Assembly (NCBI RefSeq): GCF_032678705.1
Contig: NZ_JAVTSS010000001.1
Span: 2,542,001 to 2,606,000, forward strand
Reading direction: 5' to 3'
Length of the DNA stretch: 64,000 bases
Source of the DNA: Pedobacter frigiditerrae
GTDB lineage: Bacteria; Bacteroidota; Bacteroidia; Sphingobacteriales; Sphingobacteriaceae
Part shown: positions 8,976 through 17,388 of the stretch, piece by piece
How positions within the stretch are numbered: position 1 is the stretch's first letter
Layout of the letters: the number at the start of each line of letters is the position of its first letter
Notes under the pieces: model-generated
What the model was told of the DNA's origin: nothing
Seen by the model: the letters and a program-made list of their open reading frames with translations, nothing else
Database searches by the model: none
Program-made: the position numbers and the translations under genes

Positions 8976-9713
8976 ATGGATAGAATAGATCATTTAAAAA
9001 TAGTTTACAATTCTTATTTAAGTTCTGAAAAAGATATAAAAGCAAAAATTTTTTCAGAAGAAAATGGACGTTTTCATTTTATACCCGCTTTTGAAGGATA
9101 CGCAACTATTTATGCAATCTATTCTATCTATCTTTTAAAAGATTTTGAGATGGCTAAGTGCTATTTTTATAGAGCCAGTAGAGTAGCTGAGTATATGAGT
9201 TTGAATTATGATTGGCGAATTATTGAAAGTGGTATTGACAGGTTAAGTTATGCTTTGCTTTCGGATGATACAGAATTAATAAAAAAATACAGTGTGTTGA
9301 GTAATAAACAGAATAATCAGTTAAGCATTGGATTTCAAATTGCAAATGCTGTACAGAATATCATTTTGGATAATAAGCAAAAACTTGATGAGAATATAAA
9401 GAATTTAGAGCGTTTTGTTAAACTGACCCAATTTAAAAGCTGGGAACCCATTGTCGATATCTTCAAGGGCTTTTTAAATTCAAAAGTTAACCTGATAGAA
9501 TTAGGTCTTCAAACACTTTTAAACACAGATAAAAAACGAAACAAAAATGTCTTAATTAACAAGTTTTTTTCTCCAGACACTTCGGGCCTTTGTAAATTGG
9601 CTTGGCTAAAAGGTTATCAAATAGATTTGAAAAGTAGCTTAGTGCCTATAGAATTAATGCCAATTAAGCCTTTAGCAATTTATGAAGATTACGATTTTTT
9701 TAAAGAATTATAA
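8976..9713 (+). CDS. Imm49-like immunity protein (probable)
   Basis: A 245-residue, helix-rich cytoplasmic protein with no signal peptide, starting 3 nt after the toxin stop. The C-terminus, FSPDTSGLCKLAWLKGYQ followed by P-x-ELMPIKPL and a closing Y-x-Y/F segment, resembles the end of the Imm49 immunity family as I remember it. Position, size and lack of export signal are what is expected of a protein that neutralises the toxin of the gene upstream. The family assignment needs a profile search; immunity function is inferred mainly from context. Confidence 0.65.
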   Translation: MDRIDHLKIVYNSYLSSEKDIKAKIFSEENGRFHFIPAFEGYATIYAIYSIYLLKDFEMAKCYFYRASRVAEYMSLNYDWRIIESGIDRLSYALLSDDTELIKKYSVLSNKQNNQLSIGFQIANAVQNIILDNKQKLDENIKNLERFVKLTQFKSWEPIVDIFKGFLNSKVNLIELGLQTLLNTDKKRNKNVLINKFFSPDTSGLCKLAWLKGYQIDLKSSLVPIELMPIKPLAIYEDYDFFKEL

Positions 9714-9836
9714 TAAGTTAAAATGAGGCTAAAATAAATATTGATATTAGTACTTATATAACTACTAATTACGGTATGCCCATAAAATCTATTAATTTAG
9801 CTACTCAAATAGAAAGTTTATTTAAATACTACCCAT

Positions 9837-10616
9837 ATGCAGAAAGGGAAAAAGTACGTGATAAAACATATTTATAAACTATGTTTTATTCTACTTCTAT
9901 TTATTACAAATATAACGTTTGCACAAACAAAACCATTTGAACCAAAAATGGGCTCAATCTTCTTGGTAAAGGAAAATAAGATCATAGATGGCAAAGCCTT
10001 TGAAGAAACCTTTAACATTTTTATAAAAGAGTTCATAAAAGGTTTGAAAGATAAAATGGTTACAGAATACAAGTTAGCTAATAAGCCAATAGACACTTTG
10101 CAATTAAACGAAATTGCTGCACCAATTAAGGAGCTTTTATTTAAAACAATAAGCGAGCCAGGCAAGAAATCATTTGCCCTTGAATACAAGGCAGATAAAA
10201 TATTTTATACTCAATTAGATGATGAAAATAAAAGCAATGAACTGTATTATTATGACAAATTAAAAAATATTGTAATCAATAGCTATAACCAAAGTCAATT
10301 AGTAGATTATTTTAGACAGGAGCAAATTATTTCAATTAAGGAACATAGAGAGCAAACAAAAATTATACAGGGATACAAATGCTTCAAGGTTATTTATCAA
10401 TATAAAGAGAATTCAGAAAGCGAAGAAATATTTATGCCTCCTGTTGTTTATACAAGAGAACTTTGGGTAACAGAGCAATTCAAATCTCCATTTCATTTTG
10501 CTGTGAAAGCGAATGAAATCCTTTCTAAATACTATCCACTTGAAATTATCGAACGTATAGATAAAATTAGTGGTTTAGAAACAACTTATATTTTAACATC
10601 AATTAATTTGAAGTAA
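9837..10616 (+). CDS. GLPGLI-like secreted protein
   Basis: A 259-residue protein with a signal peptide (hydrophobic core LCFILLLFITNITFA, cut before Q). The middle contains QGYKCFKVIYQY followed by YTRELWVTEQFKSPFHF, the same order of elements as in the GLPGLI family (GY-x-C-x-KA, then a W-x-T segment). The diagnostic GLPGLI hexapeptide itself is missing, so it is at best a divergent member. GLPGLI proteins are periplasmic and uncharacterised. ATG 9837 is used; a GTG at 9858 would give a shorter signal. It lies 123 nt after the immunity gene and is probably transcribed separately. Confidence 0.65.
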   Translation: MQKGKKYVIKHIYKLCFILLLFITNITFAQTKPFEPKMGSIFLVKENKIIDGKAFEETFNIFIKEFIKGLKDKMVTEYKLANKPIDTLQLNEIAAPIKELLFKTISEPGKKSFALEYKADKIFYTQLDDENKSNELYYYDKLKNIVINSYNQSQLVDYFRQEQIISIKEHREQTKIIQGYKCFKVIYQYKENSESEEIFMPPVVYTRELWVTEQFKSPFHFAVKANEILSKYYPLEIIERIDKISGLETTYILTSINLK

Positions 10617-10673
10617 TTTAACTGGTAGTTATTCATTAATTTTTAAGTAAGCCCATAATCTGCTTTATCCCAT

Positions 10674-10709
10674 AATCTTCGAGAGGTCACGGAAGACTTC
10701 TCGAAGATT
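10674..10709. repeat. Long hairpin upstream of truA
   Basis: A 15-bp stem (10674-10688 with 10695-10709, one G-T wobble) closes the 6-nt loop ACGGAA. No T-run follows on either strand, so it is not a standard terminator. It sits between the GLPGLI-like gene and the truA promoter and may be a dispersed palindrome or a transcript-end stabiliser. Confidence 0.6.
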
Positions 10710-10757
10710 CTAAATAGATATGAAATGTAGGTTTTTCACCAACAAACTCAGAAATCC

Positions 10758-10765
10758 TATCTTTG
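10758..10765 (+). promoter_or_regulatory. -7 element of truA (TATCTTTG)
   Basis: An exact match to the Bacteroidota TAnnTTTG element ends 4 nt before the truA ATG at 10770. The expected transcription start falls at or next to the start codon, so the mRNA may be nearly leaderless. No clear TTTG -33 box is present. Confidence 0.6.
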
Positions 10766-10769
10766 CCAA

Positions 10770-11567
10770 ATGAGATACTTCTTTCACATTGCTTATAACG
10801 GACATACTTACAGTGGTTGGCAACGCCAACCAAAAGTAAACAGCGTACAAGAAGTAATTGAAAATAAGCTGAGCAATATTTTCAAAACACCAATTGCCAT
10901 AAATGGTTGCGGAAGAACTGATTCGGGTGTACACGCCAGTCAGTTCTTTTTCCATGCAGACATTGAGCAAGAATGGGATTTCGATTTGGCATTTAGATTA
11001 AATAAAATCCTCCCTCATAACATCGCTATTTTTGATATCATCCCCTTGGAAGGCAAGCCACACGCTAGGTTTGATGCTGTACAACGCAAGTATGACTATT
11101 ACATCCATACCTACAAAAACCCTTTTCTAAACCAGTTGAGTTCTTATTACGATGTAAGGGATTTGAATTTGGATGAAATGAAAAAAGCCGTTCAGCTCTT
11201 ACCTCAATATAAAGATTACAGGGCTTTTTGTACCACGCCAGATAAAAATGAACATACCATTTGCAATGTAATGGAAGCTAAATTATTCACTACAGCAAAT
11301 GGCGACCATATTCGTTTCCACATCGCTTCTAATCGTTTTTTAGGGAAGATGATTAGAATAATTACGGGTAAACTTTTAAAAATAGGTAATGGTAATATGA
11401 GTGTTGATGAGTTTGAACACCTATTAATCACCTTAGAAACTCCTGGAATGTTGGAGATTGCGCATCCTACTGGTTTATATCTATCTAAAGTAACTTACCC
11501 TTATTTAAATTTACCACTTAGAACAGAGTTCTCAGGCTTACAGCAAAAAGATTGGATTGAAATATAG
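10770..11567 (+). CDS. truA: tRNA pseudouridine synthase A
   Basis: A 265-residue cytoplasmic enzyme that converts uridines 38-40 of the tRNA anticodon stem-loop to pseudouridine. The opening YNGHTYSGWQRQP and the catalytic motif GCGRTDSGVHA with Asp51 are canonical, as are RKYDYYIH around residue 110 and RFLGKMIRIITGKLL near residue 190. Length matches the family. It is monocistronic and convergent with the LolC/E-type gene on the other strand. Confidence 0.96.
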   Translation: MRYFFHIAYNGHTYSGWQRQPKVNSVQEVIENKLSNIFKTPIAINGCGRTDSGVHASQFFFHADIEQEWDFDLAFRLNKILPHNIAIFDIIPLEGKPHARFDAVQRKYDYYIHTYKNPFLNQLSSYYDVRDLNLDEMKKAVQLLPQYKDYRAFCTTPDKNEHTICNVMEAKLFTTANGDHIRFHIASNRFLGKMIRIITGKLLKIGNGNMSVDEFEHLLITLETPGMLEIAHPTGLYLSKVTYPYLNLPLRTEFSGLQQKDWIEI

Positions 11568-11644
11568 TATTGAGTAGAGCGTATTGCGTATTGCGATTAG
11601 TTAGAAACCAATGAACCAGTGACACTAATGAACCGACAAACCTA

Positions 11645-12859
11645 TTACTTAAACCTAATCGCCTTTAACGGACTTATTCTACTTACCAAAAGCGAAGGGA
11701 TAATCAATACAATTGTACAGATAATCACAGTTGCAATATTTAGCAATAGCACATCTAAAAAATGTACTTCCATCGGCACATAAGCTAAATAATAATTTGT
11801 TTGTTCGAGTTTAAAGAGATGCGTGGTACTTTGAAAGTAAGCAATACCTAATCCCAATATATTGCCCAAAAGCAAACCAATTCCTACTAAATAAATGGCG
11901 TTGTAAAGAAATATTTTCATCACACTCGTATCTGAAATACCCATTGATTTTAGTAACCCAATCATCGAAGTGCGTTCTAAAATCATAATTAGCAAAGCAG
12001 TAACCATATTAATTACGCCGACAATCATCATCAAAATGAGTAAAACTCTTGTATTTACATCTAAGAGGGAAAGCCAAGTAAAAATTTCTGGTGTACTTTC
12101 TTTAACAGACCTCGACCTTAACTTCAACTCTAAATTCGCATAAATACTATCAGCAACAGGTTGTAAACGAGCAAAATTCTTAACCCTAACTTCTATTCCA
12201 CCCATTTGATTGGGCTCCCAATTGTTCACACTTCTAATGATATTGATATCGCCAATGGCAAAACTCTTGTCGATATTTTCAATACCTACATTGTAAATCC
12301 CTACAATTTTAAACTTCCTTTTTTTGGGCGGGTCTTGAACAAAGTGCATTAAAAAACTGTCGCCAATTTTAAGTTTCATTCTCTTTGCCGTATAATCTGA
12401 AATTAAAATCGGATTGATAGAGCTATCAATAAAATTGATAATAGTTCCTGCTACTAAATGTTTTTTAATGAAACCCCAATCGTAGGTTTTATCAATTCCT
12501 TTAAAATTAATGCCTTCTACTTCGCCATTGGCAGAAATAATTGCAGGCTTGGTGGCAAAAGGATAGAATGATGCCAGGTTTTTGTTGCTTTTTAAATAGG
12601 CAAGCGTGGTATCATTCGGTACGAAAGGAGATTTCTCAAAAGAACCATTTAAATCGAAACGATAAATCTGTACATCGCCAATAAAACCTCTTACCTTATC
12701 TTGTATTTCTGTTTTAAACCCTTTGATAATCGCAATAGAAAGTATCATCACAGCCAAACTGAGCATTACTCCAGCAATCGCAATGCGAACAATTAACTTG
12801 CTAAAAGTACGTTCAGATTTTATGGCTATTCGCCCCGCTATGAAATATTCTATATTCAA
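11645..12859 (-). CDS. LolC/LolE-type ABC transporter permease (FtsX family)
   Basis: A 404-residue inner-membrane protein with the MacB/FtsX layout: one N-terminal helix (residues about 18-45), a periplasmic domain of about 200 residues, then three C-terminal helices (around 265-300, 310-340 and 370-395). The opening NIEYFIAGRIA is typical of LolC/E-like permeases that extract lipoproteins from the inner membrane, and DVNTRVLLILM...MIGLLKSMG is the family's conserved region. No ATG opens the frame. I choose the TTG at 12859, which gives the family-like start; a TTG at 12886 would add nine residues. The ATPase partner is not adjacent. Confidence 0.85.
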   Translation of the reverse strand: MNIEYFIAGRIAIKSERTFSKLIVRIAIAGVMLSLAVMILSIAIIKGFKTEIQDKVRGFIGDVQIYRFDLNGSFEKSPFVPNDTTLAYLKSNKNLASFYPFATKPAIISANGEVEGINFKGIDKTYDWGFIKKHLVAGTIINFIDSSINPILISDYTAKRMKLKIGDSFLMHFVQDPPKKRKFKIVGIYNVGIENIDKSFAIGDINIIRSVNNWEPNQMGGIEVRVKNFARLQPVADSIYANLELKLRSRSVKESTPEIFTWLSLLDVNTRVLLILMMIVGVINMVTALLIMILERTSMIGLLKSMGISDTSVMKIFLYNAIYLVGIGLLLGNILGLGIAYFQSTTHLFKLEQTNYYLAYVPMEVHFLDVLLLNIATVIICTIVLIIPSLLVSRISPLKAIRFK

Positions 12860-12939
12860 AATTTGTAATAAATTGTAACTTAGCAAAAGTGCTAATTCGA
12901 AATCGATTTAGCGTATATTCTTTTTAAAAACCTTAAGAA

Positions 12940-14217
12940 ATGAAGAAATTATCTTTTCTATTTACCTTGATTTTTACTGTTGTTGTATTAACTGCTTGCG
13001 GACAAAGCCCAAAAACTAAGCTTAACCCTAAAGTACCAAATCCTTACAAAGTTAAGGCCGAAGATATTGATAAGCCAAAAAATAAAGCTTCAAAATTTAG
13101 AACTGGGGCAGAACAAACTGAAGTTTACTTACCGTTACTAAAAGGAAAAAGAATCGGGATGGTAGTTAACCCTACTTCAATTATTGGCAAACAAACTTCT
13201 GTTGATAGCTTAGTTAAAAGAGGCGTAAAAATTGTGAAAATTTTTGGCCCTGAACATGGTTTTAGAGGTGATGCAAGCGCTGGAGTAAGCGTAGACGATG
13301 CAGTTGATGCGAAAACTGGCATTAAAGCAATTTCTTTATATGGCAAACACAATACACCAACAAAGGAAGACCTAGCCGATGTTGACATCATGATTTTCGA
13401 CATACAGGATGTTGGCGTTCGTTTTTACACTTACATTAACACTTTGCAGCGTGTAATGGAAGCTTGCGCTCGTGATGGCAAAGAGGTTATGATTTTAGAC
13501 CGTCCAAATCCGAATGGTTTTTATATTGATGGACCTGTTTTAGACCCTAAATATAAATCTGGTATTGGTATACAACCGATCCCTATTGTACACGGTTTAA
13601 CAGTTGGCGAATATGCGCAAATGTTAAACGGCGAAGGTTGGTTAAAGGATAAATTAAAATGCAAAATCACAGTAATTAAAAATGCTGGTTATACCCACGA
13701 CATGCCTTATGTATTGCCAGTAAATCCATCACCAAACTTAAATACACCACAATCCATTTTACTTTACCCAACTACTTGTTTGTTCGAGGGCACTTATTTA
13801 AATCATGGTCGTGGAACCATGTATCCATTTACCATTGTTGGCGCACCTTACCTCAAAGGAAAATTTGATTTCTCTTTTACTCCAAAAAGCATTAAAGGAA
13901 TGAGCGAAACACCTTTATTTATGAATGAAGTTTGTTACGGTTTAGATTTAAGAAATTACGATACTGAAAACTTTAGGAAGACTAAAATGTTAAACCTAAG
14001 CTGGATATTAGAACTCTACAAAGCTTCGCCTCGCAAAGCTGATTTCTTTAACAATAAATTGAGCGCTGAAGTGGGTACAATTGAGGCTCGTATCGGTGTA
14101 GGCGATTTTAGACAGCAAATTATAGATGGAAAATCTGAAAAGGAAATCCGTGCAAGCTGGGAACCAGGATTAAGTAAGTATAAGTTAATGCGTAAAAAAT
14201 ATTTGCTTTATCCATAG
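12940..14217 (+). CDS. NamZ-type exo-beta-N-acetylmuramidase (DUF1343), lipoprotein
   Basis: A 425-residue lipoprotein with lipobox VLTAC (Cys20). The domain begins at GKRIGMVVNP and includes the signature FGPEHGFRG (Glu105-His106), DIMIFDIQDVGVRFYTYI and MILDRPNPNG. In the characterised Bacillus relative NamZ removes MurNAc from the non-reducing end of peptidoglycan fragments; a role in cell-wall recycling in the periplasm is inferred. The length is standard. It is divergent from the permease gene with 80 nt between the two start codons. Confidence 0.9.
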   Translation: MKKLSFLFTLIFTVVVLTACGQSPKTKLNPKVPNPYKVKAEDIDKPKNKASKFRTGAEQTEVYLPLLKGKRIGMVVNPTSIIGKQTSVDSLVKRGVKIVKIFGPEHGFRGDASAGVSVDDAVDAKTGIKAISLYGKHNTPTKEDLADVDIMIFDIQDVGVRFYTYINTLQRVMEACARDGKEVMILDRPNPNGFYIDGPVLDPKYKSGIGIQPIPIVHGLTVGEYAQMLNGEGWLKDKLKCKITVIKNAGYTHDMPYVLPVNPSPNLNTPQSILLYPTTCLFEGTYLNHGRGTMYPFTIVGAPYLKGKFDFSFTPKSIKGMSETPLFMNEVCYGLDLRNYDTENFRKTKMLNLSWILELYKASPRKADFFNNKLSAEVGTIEARIGVGDFRQQIIDGKSEKEIRASWEPGLSKYKLMRKKYLLYP

Positions 14218-14225
14218 TATTTAGC

Positions 14226-14258
14226 CTTCGTTTGTCATTCTGAGCTTGTCGAAGAACG
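14226..14258. repeat. Dispersed CATTCTGAGCTTGTCGAAG-type repeat
   Basis: The stretch after the NamZ gene contains TTTGTCATTCTGAGCTTGTC followed by GAAGAACG, a sequence I recognise as a very common intergenic repeat in Bacteroidota and other bacteria. Its ends CTTCG and CGAAG can pair. Only one copy is in this window. Confidence 0.5.
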
Positions 14259-14314
14259 TTGACGGTAATTCCTATAGTATTAATTGATTAAACATAAACT
14301 AATAGGCTACTGTC

Positions 14315-14530
14315 ATGAACAACGAAGCAAAAAAGAAAAACGAAAAAGCATCAAGCAATTTTTTAGAACCGCAGCCAAAAGGTAAGGTAGATAAAGGCGA
14401 TAAAGCTGTTAAAAAAACAGAAGATAAGGTTTACAAAGAAGATGATGCAATGGCTAAAACTAAAAACCCGGCGCAGCAAAAAGAAAATAGCGAGCAGCCT
14501 GTGCATTCTGTAAATGATACCCCAAAATAA
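14315..14530 (+). CDS. Small hydrophilic Lys/Glu-rich protein
   Basis: A 71-residue protein made almost entirely of Lys, Glu, Asp, Asn, Gln and Pro, with no hydrophobic core, so probably intrinsically disordered. It has no recognised domain. The reading frame uses normal codons for the window and ends 14 nt before the next gene in the same direction, which supports it being real. Function unknown. Confidence 0.6.
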   Translation: MNNEAKKKNEKASSNFLEPQPKGKVDKGDKAVKKTEDKVYKEDDAMAKTKNPAQQKENSEQPVHSVNDTPK

Positions 14531-14544
14531 TAATTTAATCTTAT

Positions 14545-14901
14545 ATGACTGAAGAAAACTCAATGTTATCTCAAGAAGAATTGAAGAAAAAGGCGTACTT
14601 AGAAGGCCTAAAACTTTCAAAATCTGGTATGGATAGAGAGATCATTTATGCTCGACTAGAAAAACAAGGTATTCCTGAAGAAATAATTGAGAGTGTAATT
14701 CAAAATTTATTTATACAGCAAAAAAAAGAAAAAATTGATCATTTAACTCCCTTTTATAATGTCGCACTATTTAGAATAGGAATTGGACTGGCAGCTGCAG
14801 CTATATTTTACCTGTTATCACCCAATCAGTTTTATATTCCTATTGGTCTAATTGGAGGAGGAATATTATCTGCGTTTTTAATTAAAAAAGATATGAAATA
14901 A
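14545..14901 (+). CDS. Small two-helix membrane protein
   Basis: A 118-residue protein. The first 60 residues are helical and charged (EELKKKAYLEGLKLSKSG, then a RLEKQGIPEEIIESVI segment resembling a short UBA-like three-helix unit). Two hydrophobic segments follow (about 73-91 and 97-113), with a lysine-rich tail. It probably sits in the inner membrane with the helical domain in the cytoplasm. Its stop codon directly abuts the convergent topoisomerase gene with no bases between. Function unknown. Confidence 0.7.
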   Translation: MTEENSMLSQEELKKKAYLEGLKLSKSGMDREIIYARLEKQGIPEEIIESVIQNLFIQQKKEKIDHLTPFYNVALFRIGIGLAAAAIFYLLSPNQFYIPIGLIGGGILSAFLIKKDMK

Positions 14902-15957
14902 TCATTTTTTCGAAACTTTTGATTTCACTTGTTTCAAAAACTGCAATAATACCTTTTCATCATTTTGCATAGCTGTTGTACTATCAGGTTTTTCTGTATT
15001 TATTTTCTTTAAATATTTATTTAAACCATCTTCTTCGTAAACAGTTAACAACATCGGATAAACGTAAGAACTTTTACAGACCGCTCTTGTGTTACCTAAT
15101 TTACTAGCCACACAGTCTAAAACCTGTACTACAGCTTTCTTTTTAGGCATCTCTGGAGTAGTAATTGCACATTTTGCCAACTGTCTTAATGCCTCCAAAG
15201 TACCGCCCCAAGTTCTAAAATCCTTGGCTGTAAAGTCACCGCCAGTAATTTCCCTGATATAGTTATTAATCATTCCAGAATCTACAGATTTGTGTTCCTT
15301 TCCTTTTGTGTAAAACTGAAACAGTTCCTGACCAGGAATATCCTTGCATTTTTTTACCAGATGAGCCAAGGTTTTATCATTCAATTGAACTTCTTGTTTT
15401 ACGCCTTTTTTGCCGACGAAACTTAAAGTAGATTTACTTCCATTTTCCTTAAAATGATTATCCTTTAAAGTACTTAGCCCGTAACTCCCATAAGTCTTTT
15501 TATAGCTTTCATTGCCAATTCTAATCAAGGTTTTCTGCATTACTTGCAGGCAAATAGCTAAAACTTTTCGCTCGTCGAAATCTTTTCTCCTTAAATCTTT
15601 GGCAATTTGCTTTCGAGCGTTTGTTAAAGCATTTCCAAATTCCAAGAGCCTAAAATATTTATGATCAGAACGTCTAGCTGTCCAATCTGGATGATAACGG
15701 TATTGTTTTCTGCCAGCTGCATCTACCCCAATAGCTTGCAAATAGCCATTTTTCTTTGGCGAAATCCATACATCTGTCCAAGCAGGAGGCAAAACCAACT
15801 TTTTAATTCTTTCTAAATCTTTTTCATTCTTTATACGTTCTCCATTTTTATCTACAAAATAAAAATGCCCAGGTTTCCCCCTTCTATAAATACCTGGTTG
15901 TGCCGGATGAACATAGACCAAGCTACTAGCATCAATCACTTCGGAAGTTGGAACCAT
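14902..15957 (-). CDS. DNA topoisomerase IB (poxvirus-like)
   Basis: A 351-residue type IB topoisomerase that relaxes supercoils through a 3'-phosphotyrosine intermediate. The N-terminal domain contains YRRGKPGHFYFVD and LPPAWTDVWISP. The catalytic domain contains RIGNESY, KDFRTWGGT and LGNTRAVCKSSYVYP, where Tyr298 is the expected nucleophile. Length fits the short bacterial and poxviral enzymes. These are widespread in environmental Bacteroidota and often look horizontally acquired. The gene is monocistronic on the minus strand. Confidence 0.93.
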   Translation of the reverse strand: MVPTSEVIDASSLVYVHPAQPGIYRRGKPGHFYFVDKNGERIKNEKDLERIKKLVLPPAWTDVWISPKKNGYLQAIGVDAAGRKQYRYHPDWTARRSDHKYFRLLEFGNALTNARKQIAKDLRRKDFDERKVLAICLQVMQKTLIRIGNESYKKTYGSYGLSTLKDNHFKENGSKSTLSFVGKKGVKQEVQLNDKTLAHLVKKCKDIPGQELFQFYTKGKEHKSVDSGMINNYIREITGGDFTAKDFRTWGGTLEALRQLAKCAITTPEMPKKKAVVQVLDCVASKLGNTRAVCKSSYVYPMLLTVYEEDGLNKYLKKINTEKPDSTTAMQNDEKVLLQFLKQVKSKVSKK

Positions 15958-16024
15958 AGATTAAGGGAAAATATGAGTGAAATTTTTAGTTATTTTGTTC
16001 TATAAAACAACATATCATGAGACC

Positions 16025-16040
16025 ACCAAGATTTCTTGGT
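16025..16040. repeat. Short hairpin in the fmt leader
   Basis: ACCAAG-ATTT-CTTGGT forms a perfect 6-bp stem with a 4-nt loop, 34 nt before the fmt ATG. It could affect translation of fmt, but a stem this small may be chance. Confidence 0.3.
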
Positions 16041-16073
16041 AGCTTCATTACCGCTGACATTAACAATTACAGA

Positions 16074-16982
16074 ATGAAAATAGTTTTTATGGGTACGCCC
16101 GATTTCGCAGTAGCTTCTTTAAGTGCCTTACAACAAGCAGGTTTAGATATTGTTGGCGTAGTAACCGCAGCTGATAAACCTGCCGGACGTGGTCAGAAAC
16201 TGAGTGAAAGTGCTGTAAAAAAATATGCTATAGAAAACGGATTGAAGGTTTTACAACCCTTAAAATTAAAAGACCCAGATTTTATTGAGCAACTTAAGGC
16301 TTTAAATGCAGATTTATTTGTGGTAGTAGCTTTTAGAATGTTGCCTGAAATTGTGTGGCAAATGCCCAGTAAAGGAACCATTAATTTACATGGTTCTTTA
16401 TTGCCTCAATATCGTGGTGCTGCGCCGATTAATCACGTAATTATTAATGGTGAAAAAGAATCTGGAGTTACTACTTTCTTCTTAAAACAAGAAATAGATA
16501 CTGGTGACATCATTTTTTCTGATGCTGTAGAAATTACAGAAGATGAAACTGCTGGCGATTTACACGATAAATTAATGGCAATTGGTGCTAAATTGATTGT
16601 AAAAACAGTTAAGGCGATTGAAGCAGGCGATTATAACGAAGTGCCTCAACCGCAGAGCGATGAGTTAAAATCAGCACCGAAAATATTTAAGGATTTTTGC
16701 AAGGTAGATTGGAACCAAAATACTCAAACAGCATACAATCACATCCGTGGATTAAGCCCTTACCCTACTGCTTTTACTGTTTTAAATGAAAAAACATTAA
16801 AGATTTTTAAAGCAGAACCTGAATATAAAGAACCTGGTATTTCTGCTGGCGCCTTTTTAACCGATGGAAAAACTTATTTAAAATTCGCCACCAAAGATGG
16901 TTTTATTAAGGTAACTGACGTTCAGTTTGAAGGTAAAAAACGCATGCTGATTGATGAGTTCTTGAGGGGAATGAGGTTGTAG
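16074..16982 (+). CDS. fmt: Methionyl-tRNA formyltransferase
   Basis: A 302-residue enzyme that formylates Met-tRNAi using 10-formyl-THF. The ATG at 16074 gives the canonical start MKIVFMGTPDFAV; an in-frame ATG at 16017 would add 19 unrelated residues and is rejected. The formyltransferase signature INLHGSLLPQYRGAAP and the EIDTGDII motif are present, followed by the C-terminal OB-like domain (IRGLSPYPTAF). It is monocistronic, and the DNA after it is repeat-derived. Confidence 0.96.
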   Translation: MKIVFMGTPDFAVASLSALQQAGLDIVGVVTAADKPAGRGQKLSESAVKKYAIENGLKVLQPLKLKDPDFIEQLKALNADLFVVVAFRMLPEIVWQMPSKGTINLHGSLLPQYRGAAPINHVIINGEKESGVTTFFLKQEIDTGDIIFSDAVEITEDETAGDLHDKLMAIGAKLIVKTVKAIEAGDYNEVPQPQSDELKSAPKIFKDFCKVDWNQNTQTAYNHIRGLSPYPTAFTVLNEKTLKIFKAEPEYKEPGISAGAFLTDGKTYLKFATKDGFIKVTDVQFEGKKRMLIDEFLRGMRL

Positions 16983-17087
16983 TGGTTAATTGTTTGAATT
17001 GGTTAATAGGTTAATCGTACACAGTTGCTGAGCACAAAGTTTTTTAATAAGTTTTAGAAAAGCAAATCAAAAGCATTGATTAAAGTT

Positions 17088-17296
17088 AGTCGGGCTATGC
17101 ACTACAATCTTTTACCCCTAAATCCCCCAAAGGGGACTTTGTAAAAGGATTTTCGCTACTATCCCGTTTAGTTTACGCAGGTTTTATGCTACTATTTAGG
17201 GTTGCATAAGCCAAGAACCAGCAACTTTGTTAAATAAACCTTATTGAAATGGAAAGCTTCCGATTCTTCATCGGAACTTGAAATGGAAAGAAGGAC
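17088..17296. repeat. MITE-like intergenic repeat, copy B (complete, diverged)
   Basis: This occupies most of the gene-free stretch 16983-17388. It starts at AGTCGGGCT, runs through an inverted core (ACAATCTTTTACCCC...AAAAGGATTTTCGCTACT), then the central block GTTTACGCAGG...CCAAGAACC in the same orientation as copy A, and ends with a degraded right arm (AATAAACC...AAGGACTG). Order and orientation of blocks match copy A, which defines the element. No gene is visible in 16983-17388 apart from this; the flanks are plain AT-rich DNA. Confidence 0.65.
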
Positions 17297-17388
17297 TGAA
17301 TTCCCCTAAGAATCACTAACATTCATTTTCTAATCCTTAAAAAGTTCGCTTAATATTCAACTTCGTACTTCACGGATTTTCAGACTAA

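Noticed and set aside
14899..14904. Broken or fused gene at the zero-gap junction of the small membrane protein and topoisomerase IB
   Set aside because: Both frames are complete and convergent, with normal stops; tight packing alone explains it.
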